DNA of 33,305 nucleotides, from positions 1-33,305 of the forward strand of contig JAQVFR010000014.1 of assembly GCA_028697145.1 (NCBI GenBank), given 5' to 3'. Below, in pieces: positions 15,844-23,841 of the stretch (the first letter of the stretch is position 1; each line of letters opens with the position of its first letter). The position numbers and the translations under genes are program-made. The notes under the pieces are model-generated. The model saw nothing but the letters and a program-made list of their open reading frames with translations, was not told the origin of the DNA and did no database searches. The DNA comes from Actinomycetota bacterium. Its GTDB lineage: Bacteria > Actinomycetota > Geothermincolia > Geothermincolales > RBG-13-55-18.

Positions 15844-16572
15844 TCATCCCGTGCGCTGCTGCCAGATCTCGAGGAAACGCTGGGAATCCTCCCACATGTA
15901 GACGTTGTTGAAGAGCACGTAGGCTTTCCTTTTCTTGCTCTTGCGCAAGATGGTTACCAGTTTACCCAGCTCCTTGTCGGTATAGCGGTGGCGGAAATTG
16001 CCGACCCCGTGCAGGCGCCAGTAGATGACGGAGCCCGCCTTCTCCCTGCCCTGGAAGGGGTCGACGACGTGCAGGAGGTCGAGCTCGCGGCACAGCTTTC
16101 CCGCCTCGTCCAGGCTCCATTGCCCCCGCGGCTCCCAGGCCATCTGCAGGCCGTCCCGCTCGATGGTCGAGAAGAACTCGCGCATCTGGGCGATGTTCTT
16201 CGGCCCCGGCCCGAAACTCGGCTGGGACTGGAAGACGACTATCTCGGCCTCCAGGGCCCTCGCCACCTCGAGGGTCTCCTTCCAGGCTTTGAAGTTCTCC
16301 GGGGTGGGTTTGAAGGAGCCGTAAGCATCCCGCAGCTCATCCGGGATGGGATGCGAGAGCCGGCTGTAGGTGGGGCTGGAGGGAAGGTGGGTCATGAGCT
16401 GCCAGGCCTTGAGGGTGAACTCGAAATGAGCGGGGGCTTCCTGGCGCCACTTCAGGGACGTCTTTACCCTGGGCAGCTGGTAAAACGTCCGTTGTATCTC
16501 CACCAGGGGTAGGGTCCTATAATAGATCTGCCGTGCCTGGGGGAAACCGCAACAACCTACCTTGAGCTCCAA
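15844..16572 (-). CDS. DUF72 family protein
   Basis: The 242-residue product matches DUF72 (YecE-like), a TIM-barrel family of unknown function: VGCCGFP at the N-terminus (normally IGTSGW), EIQRTFYQLP, FTLKAWQLMTH, VVFQSQPSFGPGPKN, MAWEPRGQW, YWRLHGVG, and the C-terminal YVLFNNVYMWEDSQRF (family FNN segment). No enzymatic activity is established for the family. The TTG start at 16572 follows TGAGGTG. The gene is transcribed leftward, downstream of the radical SAM gene but separated from it by 185 bases. Confidence 0.83.
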   Translation of the reverse strand: MELKVGCCGFPQARQIYYRTLPLVEIQRTFYQLPRVKTSLKWRQEAPAHFEFTLKAWQLMTHLPSSPTYSRLSHPIPDELRDAYGSFKPTPENFKAWKETLEVARALEAEIVVFQSQPSFGPGPKNIAQMREFFSTIERDGLQMAWEPRGQWSLDEAGKLCRELDLLHVVDPFQGREKAGSVIYWRLHGVGNFRHRYTDKELGKLVTILRKSKKRKAYVLFNNVYMWEDSQRFLEIWQQRTG

Positions 16573-16657
16573 GTCAGCACCTCAATACAGCGATTCCAAC
16601 CCCCGCCATGCGGGCCTCTTCTCGGCCTTTCCCTAATAAATCGACCCGAACGGGACT

Positions 16658-16673
16658 ATTCTATATATAGAAT
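16658..16673. promoter_or_regulatory. 16-bp AT-rich perfect palindrome upstream of the DUF72 gene
   Basis: ATTCTATATATAGAAT is its own reverse complement and stands out in a GC-rich region. It lies about 86 bases before the DUF72 start, in the gap following the radical SAM gene. It could be a -10 region, an operator, or both; no good -35 hexamer is placed to decide. Confidence 0.4.
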
Positions 16674-16757
16674 TCCAGATAAACCGCTGGCTTCCTCCCC
16701 TGAAACGAGGATAGTATGGTATATGCCCCCTTGACTCCCGGATTCCCGGGCGATGAC

Positions 16758-18194
16758 TCAGGCGTCGTTTTCGAGGCCGCCCAGGCGTCGGGGGGGGACC
16801 TTCGCCCGTACCCGGCCCCACCGCTGTTTCAAGTCTTTGAGGAAGTCCTTGTTGCGGGAGCGGAAGCGGTGGATGGCATGGTGCGCATAGGCGTAGGTGA
16901 ACATGTTCCACCAGCGAAAACGCATGCCCTGCATCCAGCACCGCCACAGGGAGTAGAACCGCCGCATTGAACGTATCGACCCCTCTTTCTGGAGCTGGTA
17001 GGGGGTCATTTGCAGGGGGTCGAAGACCACGTGGTGACCGCTGTACTTGGACCAGTCCTCGAGCAGGATGCGATCCTGCGCGGCGAGCTCCTCGTAGGTC
17101 TCGGTGCCGGGGAAGGGCGTGAGCACCATGAACTGCACGGTGTCTATCCTGAAGCTCCGCGCGAACCGCACCGTATCCTTGATGGTATTCACGTCATCCT
17201 CGTCCGAACCCAGCACGAACATGCCGTGCACCTTGATGCCGTACTTGTGCAGGATCTTTACCGCATCGGCGATGTCCTGCACCGTCTGTTCCTTGCGGTA
17301 GCTCTCCAGGGTGCGGGGATTTATGGATTCCAGCCCCAGGTAGAGGAACATGCATCCGCTGTCGCGCATGAGGTCCAGCATCTCCTCGTCCCTGACCACG
17401 TCCACCCGGGCCTGTGCCGTCCAGCGTATCTTGAGGTCCCTGTCGATGATGCCACGCAGCAGATCCTTCGTCCTCCTGGGATTGGCGGTGAAGTTGTCGT
17501 CGTAAAAAAAGATGGAATGGCGGGAGCGCTTATGCAGCACCTCGAGTTCATCCAGTACATCGGCGGTATCGCGGAAGCGGTAGCGGCGCCCGAACATCTT
17601 GGTGACAGAGCAGAACTTGCAGTTATAAGGGCAGCCCCGGCTGGTCAGGACCGGTACGACACGGATCTTCTCGTGGTTCCTGATCAGGGTGAGGTCCGGC
17701 CAGGGCAGGTCGTCCAGGTGCTGCACTCTCGGAGTGGAGGGGTTGTGGACGAACCCGTCTCCGCTGGGGTAGGAGAGGCCGGGAATGGACGCGAAGTCGT
17801 CGTCCCCCGCCCTTATGCGTTTGACCAGCTCGATGAAGGCGAACTCGCTCTCCCCGCGCATGACGAAATCCGCGCCCCTCTCCAGAGCCTCCTCCGGGAG
17901 GAAGGTCACGTGCGGCCCGCCCATGACCACGGGGATGTCGCCCGCCTGCTTCACGCGCTCGAGGATGGCGTAGGCCTCGAGGGCGGTGGTGGTGATGGTG
18001 GATATCCCGACCAGGTCGGAGGAGGCCACGTCTTTCCAGTCCAATCCGCCTAACTCCTGGAAGTATATGGTTGGCCTGATCCCGAGGTCGCGTTGCAGCA
18101 TCGCCCCCAGCAGGGGAAGGCCGAGGCGCGGCAGCTTGAACTTGGAATACACGTGGATCCCGGGCGCTTTAGGTTCGATCAAGGTCACTTTCAA
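16758..18194 (-). CDS. B12-binding-type radical SAM protein
   Basis: The 478-residue product has an N-terminal cobalamin-binding-like Rossmann domain (about 1-150; VVMGGPHVTFLPEEAL, VMRGESEFAF) and a radical SAM domain with the [4Fe-4S] motif CPYNCKFC (Cys188, 192, 195). FYDDNFTANPRRTKDLL, the YLGLES segment and the GTETYEEL region follow in normal order. Such proteins, related to MiaB/BchE/HpnP-type enzymes, cleave S-adenosylmethionine to drive methylations, cyclisations or lipid modification. The B12 domain lacks the classic DxHxxG base-off motif, as is usual in this class. The TTG start at 18194 is seven bases after GGAGGGG. It diverges from a response regulator across tandem repeats. Confidence 0.88.
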   Translation of the reverse strand: MKVTLIEPKAPGIHVYSKFKLPRLGLPLLGAMLQRDLGIRPTIYFQELGGLDWKDVASSDLVGISTITTTALEAYAILERVKQAGDIPVVMGGPHVTFLPEEALERGADFVMRGESEFAFIELVKRIRAGDDDFASIPGLSYPSGDGFVHNPSTPRVQHLDDLPWPDLTLIRNHEKIRVVPVLTSRGCPYNCKFCSVTKMFGRRYRFRDTADVLDELEVLHKRSRHSIFFYDDNFTANPRRTKDLLRGIIDRDLKIRWTAQARVDVVRDEEMLDLMRDSGCMFLYLGLESINPRTLESYRKEQTVQDIADAVKILHKYGIKVHGMFVLGSDEDDVNTIKDTVRFARSFRIDTVQFMVLTPFPGTETYEELAAQDRILLEDWSKYSGHHVVFDPLQMTPYQLQKEGSIRSMRRFYSLWRCWMQGMRFRWWNMFTYAYAHHAIHRFRSRNKDFLKDLKQRWGRVRAKVPPRRLGGLENDA

Positions 18195-18239
18195 CGTGGT
18201 TCCCCTCCGGTGTCTACAGCATGAGTGGGTTCGTGTCTC

Positions 18240-18391
18240 ATTACATTATGCCCAGGCATGGCAGCTGTTAAAACATCCGTACGGCGCAAAGGTTACGGAC
18301 GGTTGCCGGTCGGATTTATTACATTATGCCCAGGCATGGCAGCTGTTAAAACATCCGTACGGCGCAAAGGTTACGGACGGGTGCCGGTCGG
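18240..18391. repeat. Two-copy tandem repeat, period 78 bp
   Basis: A 74-base unit (18240-18313) is repeated at 18318-18391 with one mismatch (T against G at the 62nd base) and a four-base variable spacer. Each unit holds ATGCC-CA-GGCAT, the palindrome CCGTACGG, and TCCGTA...TACGGA with a 12-base loop. It fills most of the divergent gap between the radical SAM and response-regulator genes and ends against the predicted -35 position of the latter. Confidence 0.9.
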
Positions 18392-18411
18392 CGCCCTGGC
18401 CTGGTGTGGTT

Positions 18412-18417
18412 TATAAT
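18412..18417 (+). promoter_or_regulatory. -10 element for the response regulator gene
   Basis: A perfect TATAAT lies 60 bases before the response-regulator start. No good -35 hexamer is present at 17 bases; the expected position (18389-18394) covers the last bases of the second tandem-repeat unit. This arrangement suggests activator-dependent transcription with the repeats as binding sites. Confidence 0.45.
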
Positions 18418-18477
18418 ATTGCCAGCGGGCGACGCGCCCGCTACCTGGCGGTGAAGCAGGCGCGACAGGCAGGTGAC

Positions 18478-18849
18478 ATGAAGGGCAAGATCCTGATCGT
18501 AGATGACAACGCGGCCATCGTGGAGATGCTCCAGCGCAAGCTGGAGAGGGAGGAGTACGAGGTTGTAGGCTGCGTGGAGAGCACGCAAGCCTTGGGTACG
18601 TGCCGGGAGACAAGGCCGGACCTTCTGATCCTGGATATCCTGATGCCGGGCAAGAACGGCTGGGAGATCCTGGAGGAGCTCAAGGCGGACCCCGCGACGC
18701 GGGATATCCCGGTCATCATCTCCACGGTAAAGAACCGCCCCGAGGATATCGAGCGGGGAAAAGAGCTGCAGGCGGCGGACCATATCGCCAAGCCATACGT
18801 GTTCAGTGACCTCCTGGAAAAGGTGCAGGCTATACTGGGCGGATCCTGA
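18478..18849 (+). CDS. CheY-like single-domain response regulator
   Basis: The 123-residue product is one receiver domain. It has the acidic pair in LIVDDN (about residues 8-9), the phosphoacceptor Asp in LILDILMPG (near 53), the Thr/Ser switch in VIISTVKN, and the Lys of AKPYVF. No output domain follows. It would be phosphorylated by a histidine kinase, and none is encoded in the window. A long open frame runs upstream through the tandem repeats, but the start at 18478 behind CAGGCAGGTGAC matches the normal receiver N-terminus MKGKILIVDD. Confidence 0.88.
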   Translation: MKGKILIVDDNAAIVEMLQRKLEREEYEVVGCVESTQALGTCRETRPDLLILDILMPGKNGWEILEELKADPATRDIPVIISTVKNRPEDIERGKELQAADHIAKPYVFSDLLEKVQAILGGS

Positions 18850-18951
18850 CGCCGGCCAGGGTCGATAGCCGGAAAAACTCTCGTGGCGCCCCGCGGGTAA
18901 TCGCAGCTGCTGGGCGTGTCGCCAGGCTGGAGGCCACGTCGCCGCCGTCCG

Positions 18952-21225
18952 TCATCCTCCGGCATCTTCCCCGGCTGCCACCTTCTTCTTCCCGCGGCGG
19001 CCGCGCATCCGCCCGCGCCTTCCCGCCGCCGTCTCCTCAGCCTCCTCCGGCGCGGCGGGTTTCGCGGCCCCACCGGTACCCGCGCCGCCGCCGTAGGGGC
19101 GCTCGCCGCAAAGCTCGCGCGCAGCGACGATGCCGCTCAACGCGGCCCCCTCGACTCCTCCCCCGAACCTGCTCCAGGCCCCCACCAGGTAGAGGTTGGG
19201 CAGGGGCAGCCTGGGGCCGGGGCGGCGGTAATACCACTGGTCGATCATGGGAGCGAACCCGAAGGCGGCGCCCTGGCCGTTGGAGGTGAGGCGGCTGAAA
19301 TGGGAGGGAAGGGTCACGAATTCCCTGACGGCGTGCTTTATCGCGGGAAGGACCGAGGAGACCTCCTCCTTCACCAGGTAGGTGAGCTCGGCCCCCATCT
19401 CAGCGCTCTCCCGCTCGTCCTCGAAGACGTGGTAACACTGGCTGGGTATGTTTATCCTGGCCAGGAGCACGCAGCCGTGCTGTTCTAGTTGCGTGCTCCT
19501 CTCCTTGGTGAGCAGGATGGAGTCCACCTCGAGGTAGGTGTCCCCCGTCCTGACCCGGCGGGGCTTTGGCGGGAAGAGGAATACCCTCTCGGGGATGCGC
19601 AGGTCCTCATGGAATATGAGGTGGAGCACGAATGCCGACCCCGACACCTTGAGCTTCTCCGTCTCCCGGAGGAATTCGATGCCCAGCGCCGTGGGCTGGA
19701 GGAGCCCGGTCAGCGCACGCCGGGGGTCCATGTCCAGCACCACCACGCCCGAGCGGACCTGCGAGCCATCCGCGAGACGCAGCCCGATGGGACGCCGCCT
19801 GGCCCCCTCCCCCTGGATGAGGACCTCCTCGGCGGCGCAGGAGGCCAGGACCTCCCCTCCCCCGCTGCGCACCACCCCGGCCAGCTTCTGGCTGAGATGC
19901 GAGAGGTGGTTTACGGGGTAATAAATGCCGTCCAGCAGGAGCGCGGTCAGGATGCGGGCGCCCTCGTACGCCGGGAAGCGACGCGGGTCTCCGCCCAGAA
20001 GGGACGCGGTCTTGAGCAGCATGGATCCCAGCTGTTCGTCCAGCAGGTATTCGTCGAGCATCGCCTGGAAGCTCAGGTTCTGCCAAAGGGCCGAGATGGG
20101 ATGCCGCACGAACTGCTCGTGGTATTCCTCCAGGTTGGAGGGAAGGGGGGAGGTCAGTGCGTCGTGCCTGTCCATGAGTTCTCCCCGGAAGCGGCGCAGG
20201 TCTCCCAGGAGGCGCCTCAGGCCCTCCCGCGCCGTGGGGAACTTCGTCTCCATTTTCAGCAGGTCCTCGTCTATCCCCACGCCCAGCCGCAGGGCTATCC
20301 TGCCGTCCGCGACCCCCCAGTGCATGCGCCGCATGGGCACCTCTTCCTCGAGTCCCAGGCGGCGCAGGAGGGCGTTGATGGTCCCTCCCTCGCCTCCGCC
20401 CAGCAGCACGGTGGGGCCGGAGTTCAGGGGGAAGCCTTCCCAGTCGTAGGTCTGGCAGTATCCCCCTATGAGGCGCCCTTTCTCCGCGACCAGTACCTTC
20501 ATCCCCGCCTGGGAGAGCAGGGAGGCGCACGACAGGCCCCCTATGCCGGAGCCCACCACCACGACGTCGTACTCGTTCTTGCGCAGGGAACCACCGGGCT
20601 GCAGGAGAGGCGGGTCCCATTTAATGGCAAGGGGGCCTTTTTCCACCAGGCCTGATTCCATGCGTCGCGGCAGGAAGATGATGATGAAAGGTGTCACCGT
20701 CATGCCGGCCGCCATGAGGGCCGCGGAGGCGATGGTCGCGGTGGAGGTTGAGGTGTCCCCGCGCAGGACAAGCATGCTGACCAGGTTAACCGCCAGCCCG
20801 GCCAGGAAGACGGCGTCCCAGGCGATGGTCAGGATCCACAGGGTCTGCCTGAGGATCGGGCTTTCCCGCATGCTCTCCGGATAGTCCAGGTAGACGTATT
20901 GGGCCGGAAAAAATATCCCCTCTATGGCGCCGTACCCGGCCATGATGGTAAGACAGGCGAAGCCTCCCGCCAGCAGGTTGGGGATACGGCTCGAGATGTC
21001 GTCTCCGAGCACGATGACGGCGGCGCATGCCACCACGAAGAACAGGAGGGAAAAGGCCTGCAGTATCCCCCATCTCCTCCCGGAGGGCATGAGCAGGAAC
21101 ATCGCCAGGATTATCGCCAGCCCGGCCGCCGCCCCCCACAGGGTGAGGTCCAGGTAGGCGAACACGGGAAGTATCAACCAGGGCACGCAGGCAAGAAAAA
21201 AACGCAAAAGGCCCGACATGCGCAT
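18952..21225 (-). CDS. CrtI/phytoene-desaturase-type FAD oxidoreductase fused to a six-helix membrane domain
   Basis: The 757-residue product begins with about six transmembrane helices (residues about 6-186), ending in the hydrophobic VTPFIIIFL. A linker and then a complete FAD/NAD(P) amine-oxidase-like domain follow: YDVVVVGSGIGGLSCASLLSQAG (219-241), the EKGRLIGGYCQTYDWEGFPLNSGP segment typical of CrtI/CrtISO, and the C-terminal NLYLVGAWSRFGGGVEGAALSGIVAAREL. A basic, Glu/Ala-rich tail (RGRMRGRRGKKK) ends it. CrtI relatives desaturate or isomerise carotenoids or saturate prenyl chains. The ATG at 21225 follows GGGGAGGTGG. The fusion would tether the flavoenzyme to the membrane that holds its lipid substrate. 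Related reductases of unknown substrate are also possible. Confidence 0.85.
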   Translation of the reverse strand: MRMSGLLRFFLACVPWLILPVFAYLDLTLWGAAAGLAIILAMFLLMPSGRRWGILQAFSLLFFVVACAAVIVLGDDISSRIPNLLAGGFACLTIMAGYGAIEGIFFPAQYVYLDYPESMRESPILRQTLWILTIAWDAVFLAGLAVNLVSMLVLRGDTSTSTATIASAALMAAGMTVTPFIIIFLPRRMESGLVEKGPLAIKWDPPLLQPGGSLRKNEYDVVVVGSGIGGLSCASLLSQAGMKVLVAEKGRLIGGYCQTYDWEGFPLNSGPTVLLGGGEGGTINALLRRLGLEEEVPMRRMHWGVADGRIALRLGVGIDEDLLKMETKFPTAREGLRRLLGDLRRFRGELMDRHDALTSPLPSNLEEYHEQFVRHPISALWQNLSFQAMLDEYLLDEQLGSMLLKTASLLGGDPRRFPAYEGARILTALLLDGIYYPVNHLSHLSQKLAGVVRSGGGEVLASCAAEEVLIQGEGARRRPIGLRLADGSQVRSGVVVLDMDPRRALTGLLQPTALGIEFLRETEKLKVSGSAFVLHLIFHEDLRIPERVFLFPPKPRRVRTGDTYLEVDSILLTKERSTQLEQHGCVLLARINIPSQCYHVFEDERESAEMGAELTYLVKEEVSSVLPAIKHAVREFVTLPSHFSRLTSNGQGAAFGFAPMIDQWYYRRPGPRLPLPNLYLVGAWSRFGGGVEGAALSGIVAARELCGERPYGGGAGTGGAAKPAAPEEAEETAAGRRGRMRGRRGKKKVAAGEDAGG

Positions 21226-21279
21226 AGAATCCACCTCCCCGGTCGTTACGCCGATCATGTGCGAACGAAACTCCAACTA

Positions 21280-21285
21280 AATATA
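21280..21285 (-). promoter_or_regulatory. -10-like element upstream of the CrtI-type fusion gene
   Basis: TATATT reads on the minus strand about 55 bases before the start codon, in an AT-rich patch of an otherwise GC-rich gap. No clear -35 accompanies it. Confidence 0.3.
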
Positions 21286-21363
21286 CCCCACAAGGCAAGC
21301 CCATCCCTTTATTGCCCTTGGGGCGGGCCGCGGTCCCGGGAGGCCTTGCGTCTGCCTGCCGCC

Positions 21364-21783
21364 TCAACCCGAACGCCGTTCCCCGTCCAGGAGGCTGGCG
21401 ATGTGGCGTGGTATGTCCCGCAGCAGGACGATGCTCACGTACAAAGAGATGAGAAAGACGCAGAATCCCGAGAGCGCCAGGCTCGCTTCGGGAAGCGTGG
21501 ACATGATGGTGAGGACAAGGCATACGGCGAGGACCGCGGCGAGCAGCCCGCCTACCACATACAAGGCCCGCCGCAACCGCGCTTCCAGTTCGGAGAGTCC
21601 CTCGCGCAGCTCGGGTTCTTCGGCGTCATCCTCCCCGCTGACGCTGCGAGACAGGGCGGCGCGTAGCCTCTCCGCGCCCATGGAAAAAGCGCGGCGCCGG
21701 AAGTGAAGGGCATAGAGGACAGCCAGTATCCCCAGGAGGGCGAGGAATATGAAGGCGATCAGAGACACCGCCAACTGTACCAT
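21364..21783 (-). CDS. Small membrane protein, three predicted helices
   Basis: The 139-residue product has a helix at residues 3-26 (LAVSLIAFIFLALLGILAVLYAL), a charged cytoplasmic-type segment with an acidic patch (GEDDAEEPELREG), and two C-terminal helices (ALYVVGGLLAAVLAVCLVLTI and LALSGFCVFLISLYVSIVLL). I do not recognise a family. It lies upstream of the CrtI-type fusion on the same strand, with 138 bases between, and could be cotranscribed. GAGAAAGG is close to its ATG. Confidence 0.65.
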   Translation of the reverse strand: MVQLAVSLIAFIFLALLGILAVLYALHFRRRAFSMGAERLRAALSRSVSGEDDAEEPELREGLSELEARLRRALYVVGGLLAAVLAVCLVLTIMSTLPEASLALSGFCVFLISLYVSIVLLRDIPRHIASLLDGERRSG

Positions 21784-21842
21784 CCTTTCTCGCCGGCCTC
21801 ACGGTCGGGGCGGGCCCGCTTTATCTCGAGAGACGAAATCAT

Positions 21843-21848
21843 TATAAT
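21843..21848 (+). promoter_or_regulatory. -10 element before the 66-residue gene
   Basis: A perfect TATAAT lies 86 bases before the GTG start of the small gene. The -35 position 17 bases upstream reads TTTATC, a poor match, so the promoter is tentative. Confidence 0.35.
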
Positions 21849-21933
21849 CCAGCCTGCGGGAATGCCGCTCCCGGGACGGTCCCGCGCGATGAGGCCGCGC
21901 GCCGAGCGGCGCATGAGGCGAGAGGAGGAGGCC

Positions 21934-22134
21934 GTGAACGGCGGGATTCTTTCCAAGAGCCAGGCGGAGGTGGCGCTGGAGCTGGTGACCAGGTACCTGG
22001 AGTTCGCCGGCGAGGAGGAGCGTTCCAGGTATCGCGAGGCGGACGCCTATCTGGGGCTCTACGAGAAGGCCTACCGCCTGATACTGGAGACGGCGGAAAG
22101 GGAAGGGAAATCACCCACCGGCTTCAAGCCCTGA
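21934..22134 (+). CDS. Small helical protein, 66 residues
   Basis: GTG at 21934 follows AGAGGAGGAG closely and gives a 66-residue product that is mostly amphipathic helix: KSQAEVALELVTRYLEFAGEEERSRYREADAYLGLYEKAYRLILETAEREGK. It has no signal peptide, cysteines or membrane helix. The family is not recognised. An open frame continues upstream to 21703, but that part is a shadow of the leftward membrane-protein gene. Small size and the good ribosome-binding site support a real gene; function is unknown. Confidence 0.6.
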   Translation: MNGGILSKSQAEVALELVTRYLEFAGEEERSRYREADAYLGLYEKAYRLILETAEREGKSPTGFKP

Positions 22135-22166
22135 CCACACGGTGCTCGGGCGGGTACGCCGGCGGC

Positions 22167-22559
22167 TCATCCCGTGCCGGAGGCCTCCACGACCTTCTTG
22201 CCGAGCCTGCTGCTCCCCAACTCCTTCCCGGCCATCTCTATCTGCTGCGAGATGAACTTCTTCCCGGCCGCGAGGATTGCGAAGCGGATCAGCTGCTCCG
22301 CGACGGACCTGTCCTTTTTGCCCTTTTTGCTTTTTTCCTTCCTGGCCGCCTTCCTGGCGCCCTTTTCGCGCTCTTTTCTCTCCCTGATGCGCCGCTCTAT
22401 CTCCCGCGTCTTCGCCCTCGCCCGCGCCTTCGCCTGCGCCTTGAGCAGCTTTTTCTCCTTGCGTCGCTTCCTCAAGCGGCGCAGGACGAGAAGGGCCGCC
22501 AGGACGCCCACGACGGTACCTGCACGCTGCGCAAGGTTCTCTCCACCTGCCTCACTCAT
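22167..22559 (-). CDS. Lys/Arg-rich protein with an N-terminal hydrophobic segment
   Basis: The 130-residue product has a short hydrophobic segment at residues 12-26 (AGTVVGVLAALLVLR). A very basic helix follows (about 27-85, with RRLRKRRKEKK, RARAKTREIERRIRERKEREK and KKGKKDR), then a more ordinary C-terminal helix (SVAEQLIRFAILAAGKKFISQQIEMAG). The basic stretch could touch nucleic acid or the inner membrane surface. I see no known domain. ATG 22559 follows GAGGAGGTGG. A TATAAT reads on the minus strand at 22607-22612, about 48 bases upstream. Confidence 0.65.
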   Translation of the reverse strand: MSEAGGENLAQRAGTVVGVLAALLVLRRLRKRRKEKKLLKAQAKARARAKTREIERRIRERKEREKGARKAARKEKSKKGKKDRSVAEQLIRFAILAAGKKFISQQIEMAGKELGSSRLGKKVVEASGTG

Positions 22560-22723
22560 TTAAGAGCCACCTCCTCCGAGACTGTTTGTCCACGTACGAT
22601 GCAAGTATTATAACCTCCCGGGCGCCGCGCCGTTAGTGAGGATTAGCCGGGATAACGCAGAAGCGGGACCTTAACGCGCCTGCGGCGCCGCGGCGTGACA
22701 GGGGCCGCGTGCGCTCCTCGCGG

Positions 22724-22752
22724 TTGACGATGCATTTTGCTGTGCTTATCTT
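22724..22752 (+). promoter_or_regulatory. Sigma-70-type promoter for the 310-residue membrane protein gene
   Basis: TTGACG (22724-22729) and TATCTT (22747-22752) are separated by 17 bases, 38 bases before the TTG start. The predicted transcript would have a leader of about 30 bases ending in AGGAGGAGAT. Confidence 0.55.
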
Positions 22753-22790
22753 GGAGTAGCGTCTTTTTCATGCGCATGTGAGGAGGAGAT

Positions 22791-23723
22791 TTGGCGTCGC
22801 AAGAACGCAGCCTGGTCCGCGGCATGGCCATCGATGCCTGGAAGGACGTGTGGGGGCATCCGGCCATATGGCTGCTGCTGGCCGCCTCCTCCATACCCCT
22901 CGCCTTCCTGGATAACTTCTTTCTCCCCAGCCTCTACACCATCCCCGCCTTCTCGCAGACCGTTTACATGGCCCTGCAGCTGATCGGGTACTGCCTGTGC
23001 TTCGCGGTGCTCTTCCTTTTCTGGTGCATGGCCGTCTTCTTCTTCGATGACGAGGTCAGGGGGAAGGGCAAGCTCTCCTACCGCGGTGCCTATGCGCGGA
23101 TGACGGGATGGGCCAGGCCTTCGCTGTGGAGTGGCCTGGTCGTCGGGCTGGTGAGGGTGTTCGCCCTCATGGCCGCCCAGATCGTTCTGAGCATCGTCAT
23201 GAGCTTCCTGGTCAGCGGCGGGACCACGGACACCAGCCTTCGCATCCTCTATTACGTCTACTCGTTCCTGAACTTCGTCGTCGCCGACCTGGTCATCGTG
23301 CTGGTCGTCCTCGTCCCCCAGATGCTGTGCCTGGAGGGTGGGATGAAGGTGGAGGAGGTGCTGCGCGCGAGCTATCGCCTGGTGAGGGAGAGATACCGCG
23401 ACGCCTTCATACTTCTCATAATCCCCGACCTCATCGCGGGAGTCTTTTACCTGGGAGCGGCCATGCTCCTGGGCGAATTCACCCTTGGGATATACGTCGC
23501 CCCCCTCCTGCTGCTGGTCGTGGCCCTGCTCGAGGGCGGCAAGACCGCTTTCCTGGCCGCGGCCTACAACCGGCTCTACTACCACATATTGGAGGAAGAG
23601 AAGAAGAAGAAGAAATCCAAGGGAGGGAAGAAGTCCGGTGCGGGCAGACCCGCCGCGAAAAAGCCCGCCGGGAAAGGTTCCGGCGGGAAAGGTTCCGGCG
23701 GGAAACAGGTCAGGAAGAAATAG
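22791..23723 (+). CDS. Polytopic membrane protein with Lys-rich C-terminal tail
   Basis: The 310-residue product starts at TTG 22791 behind AGGAGGAGAT. It has about six transmembrane segments, including AIWLLLAASSIPLAFLDNFFL, YCLCFAVLFLFWCMAVFFF, VVGLVRVFALMAAQIVLSIVM, VVADLVIVLVVLVPQMLCL, FILLIIPDLIAGVFYLGAAML and VAPLLLLVVALLEGG. Cytoplasmic loops carry GRASYRLVRERYRD-like basic patches, a layout seen in DUF4013-like or glycerophosphodiester-phosphodiesterase-associated membrane domains, but I cannot assign a family. The tail (about 275-310) is a low-complexity Lys/Gly/Ala run with the 15-base direct repeat GGGAAAGGTTCCGGC at 23670-23699 encoding GKGSG twice. Confidence 0.72.
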   Translation: MASQERSLVRGMAIDAWKDVWGHPAIWLLLAASSIPLAFLDNFFLPSLYTIPAFSQTVYMALQLIGYCLCFAVLFLFWCMAVFFFDDEVRGKGKLSYRGAYARMTGWARPSLWSGLVVGLVRVFALMAAQIVLSIVMSFLVSGGTTDTSLRILYYVYSFLNFVVADLVIVLVVLVPQMLCLEGGMKVEEVLRASYRLVRERYRDAFILLIIPDLIAGVFYLGAAMLLGEFTLGIYVAPLLLLVVALLEGGKTAFLAAAYNRLYYHILEEEKKKKKSKGGKKSGAGRPAAKKPAGKGSGGKGSGGKQVRKK

Positions 23724-23841
23724 GCGAGGGCGGCGGCTTCGCCCCGCCGGCATCGAGGAGCGCTTCTATCCCGGCTTCGTGTGCCGCAGCGCTCACCGCG
23801 CCGATCGAACAATGGGCCCGAACCGGCCCGCTTCCGAGGCC

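Noticed and set aside
18240-18391. CRISPR array
   Set aside because: Only two 74-base units with a four-base spacer and no cas genes; this is a tandem duplication.
17986-18477. N-terminal extension of the response regulator through the tandem repeats
   Set aside because: The frame is open (78 bases is a multiple of three) but it overlaps the radical SAM gene, and the receiver fold starts at 18478.
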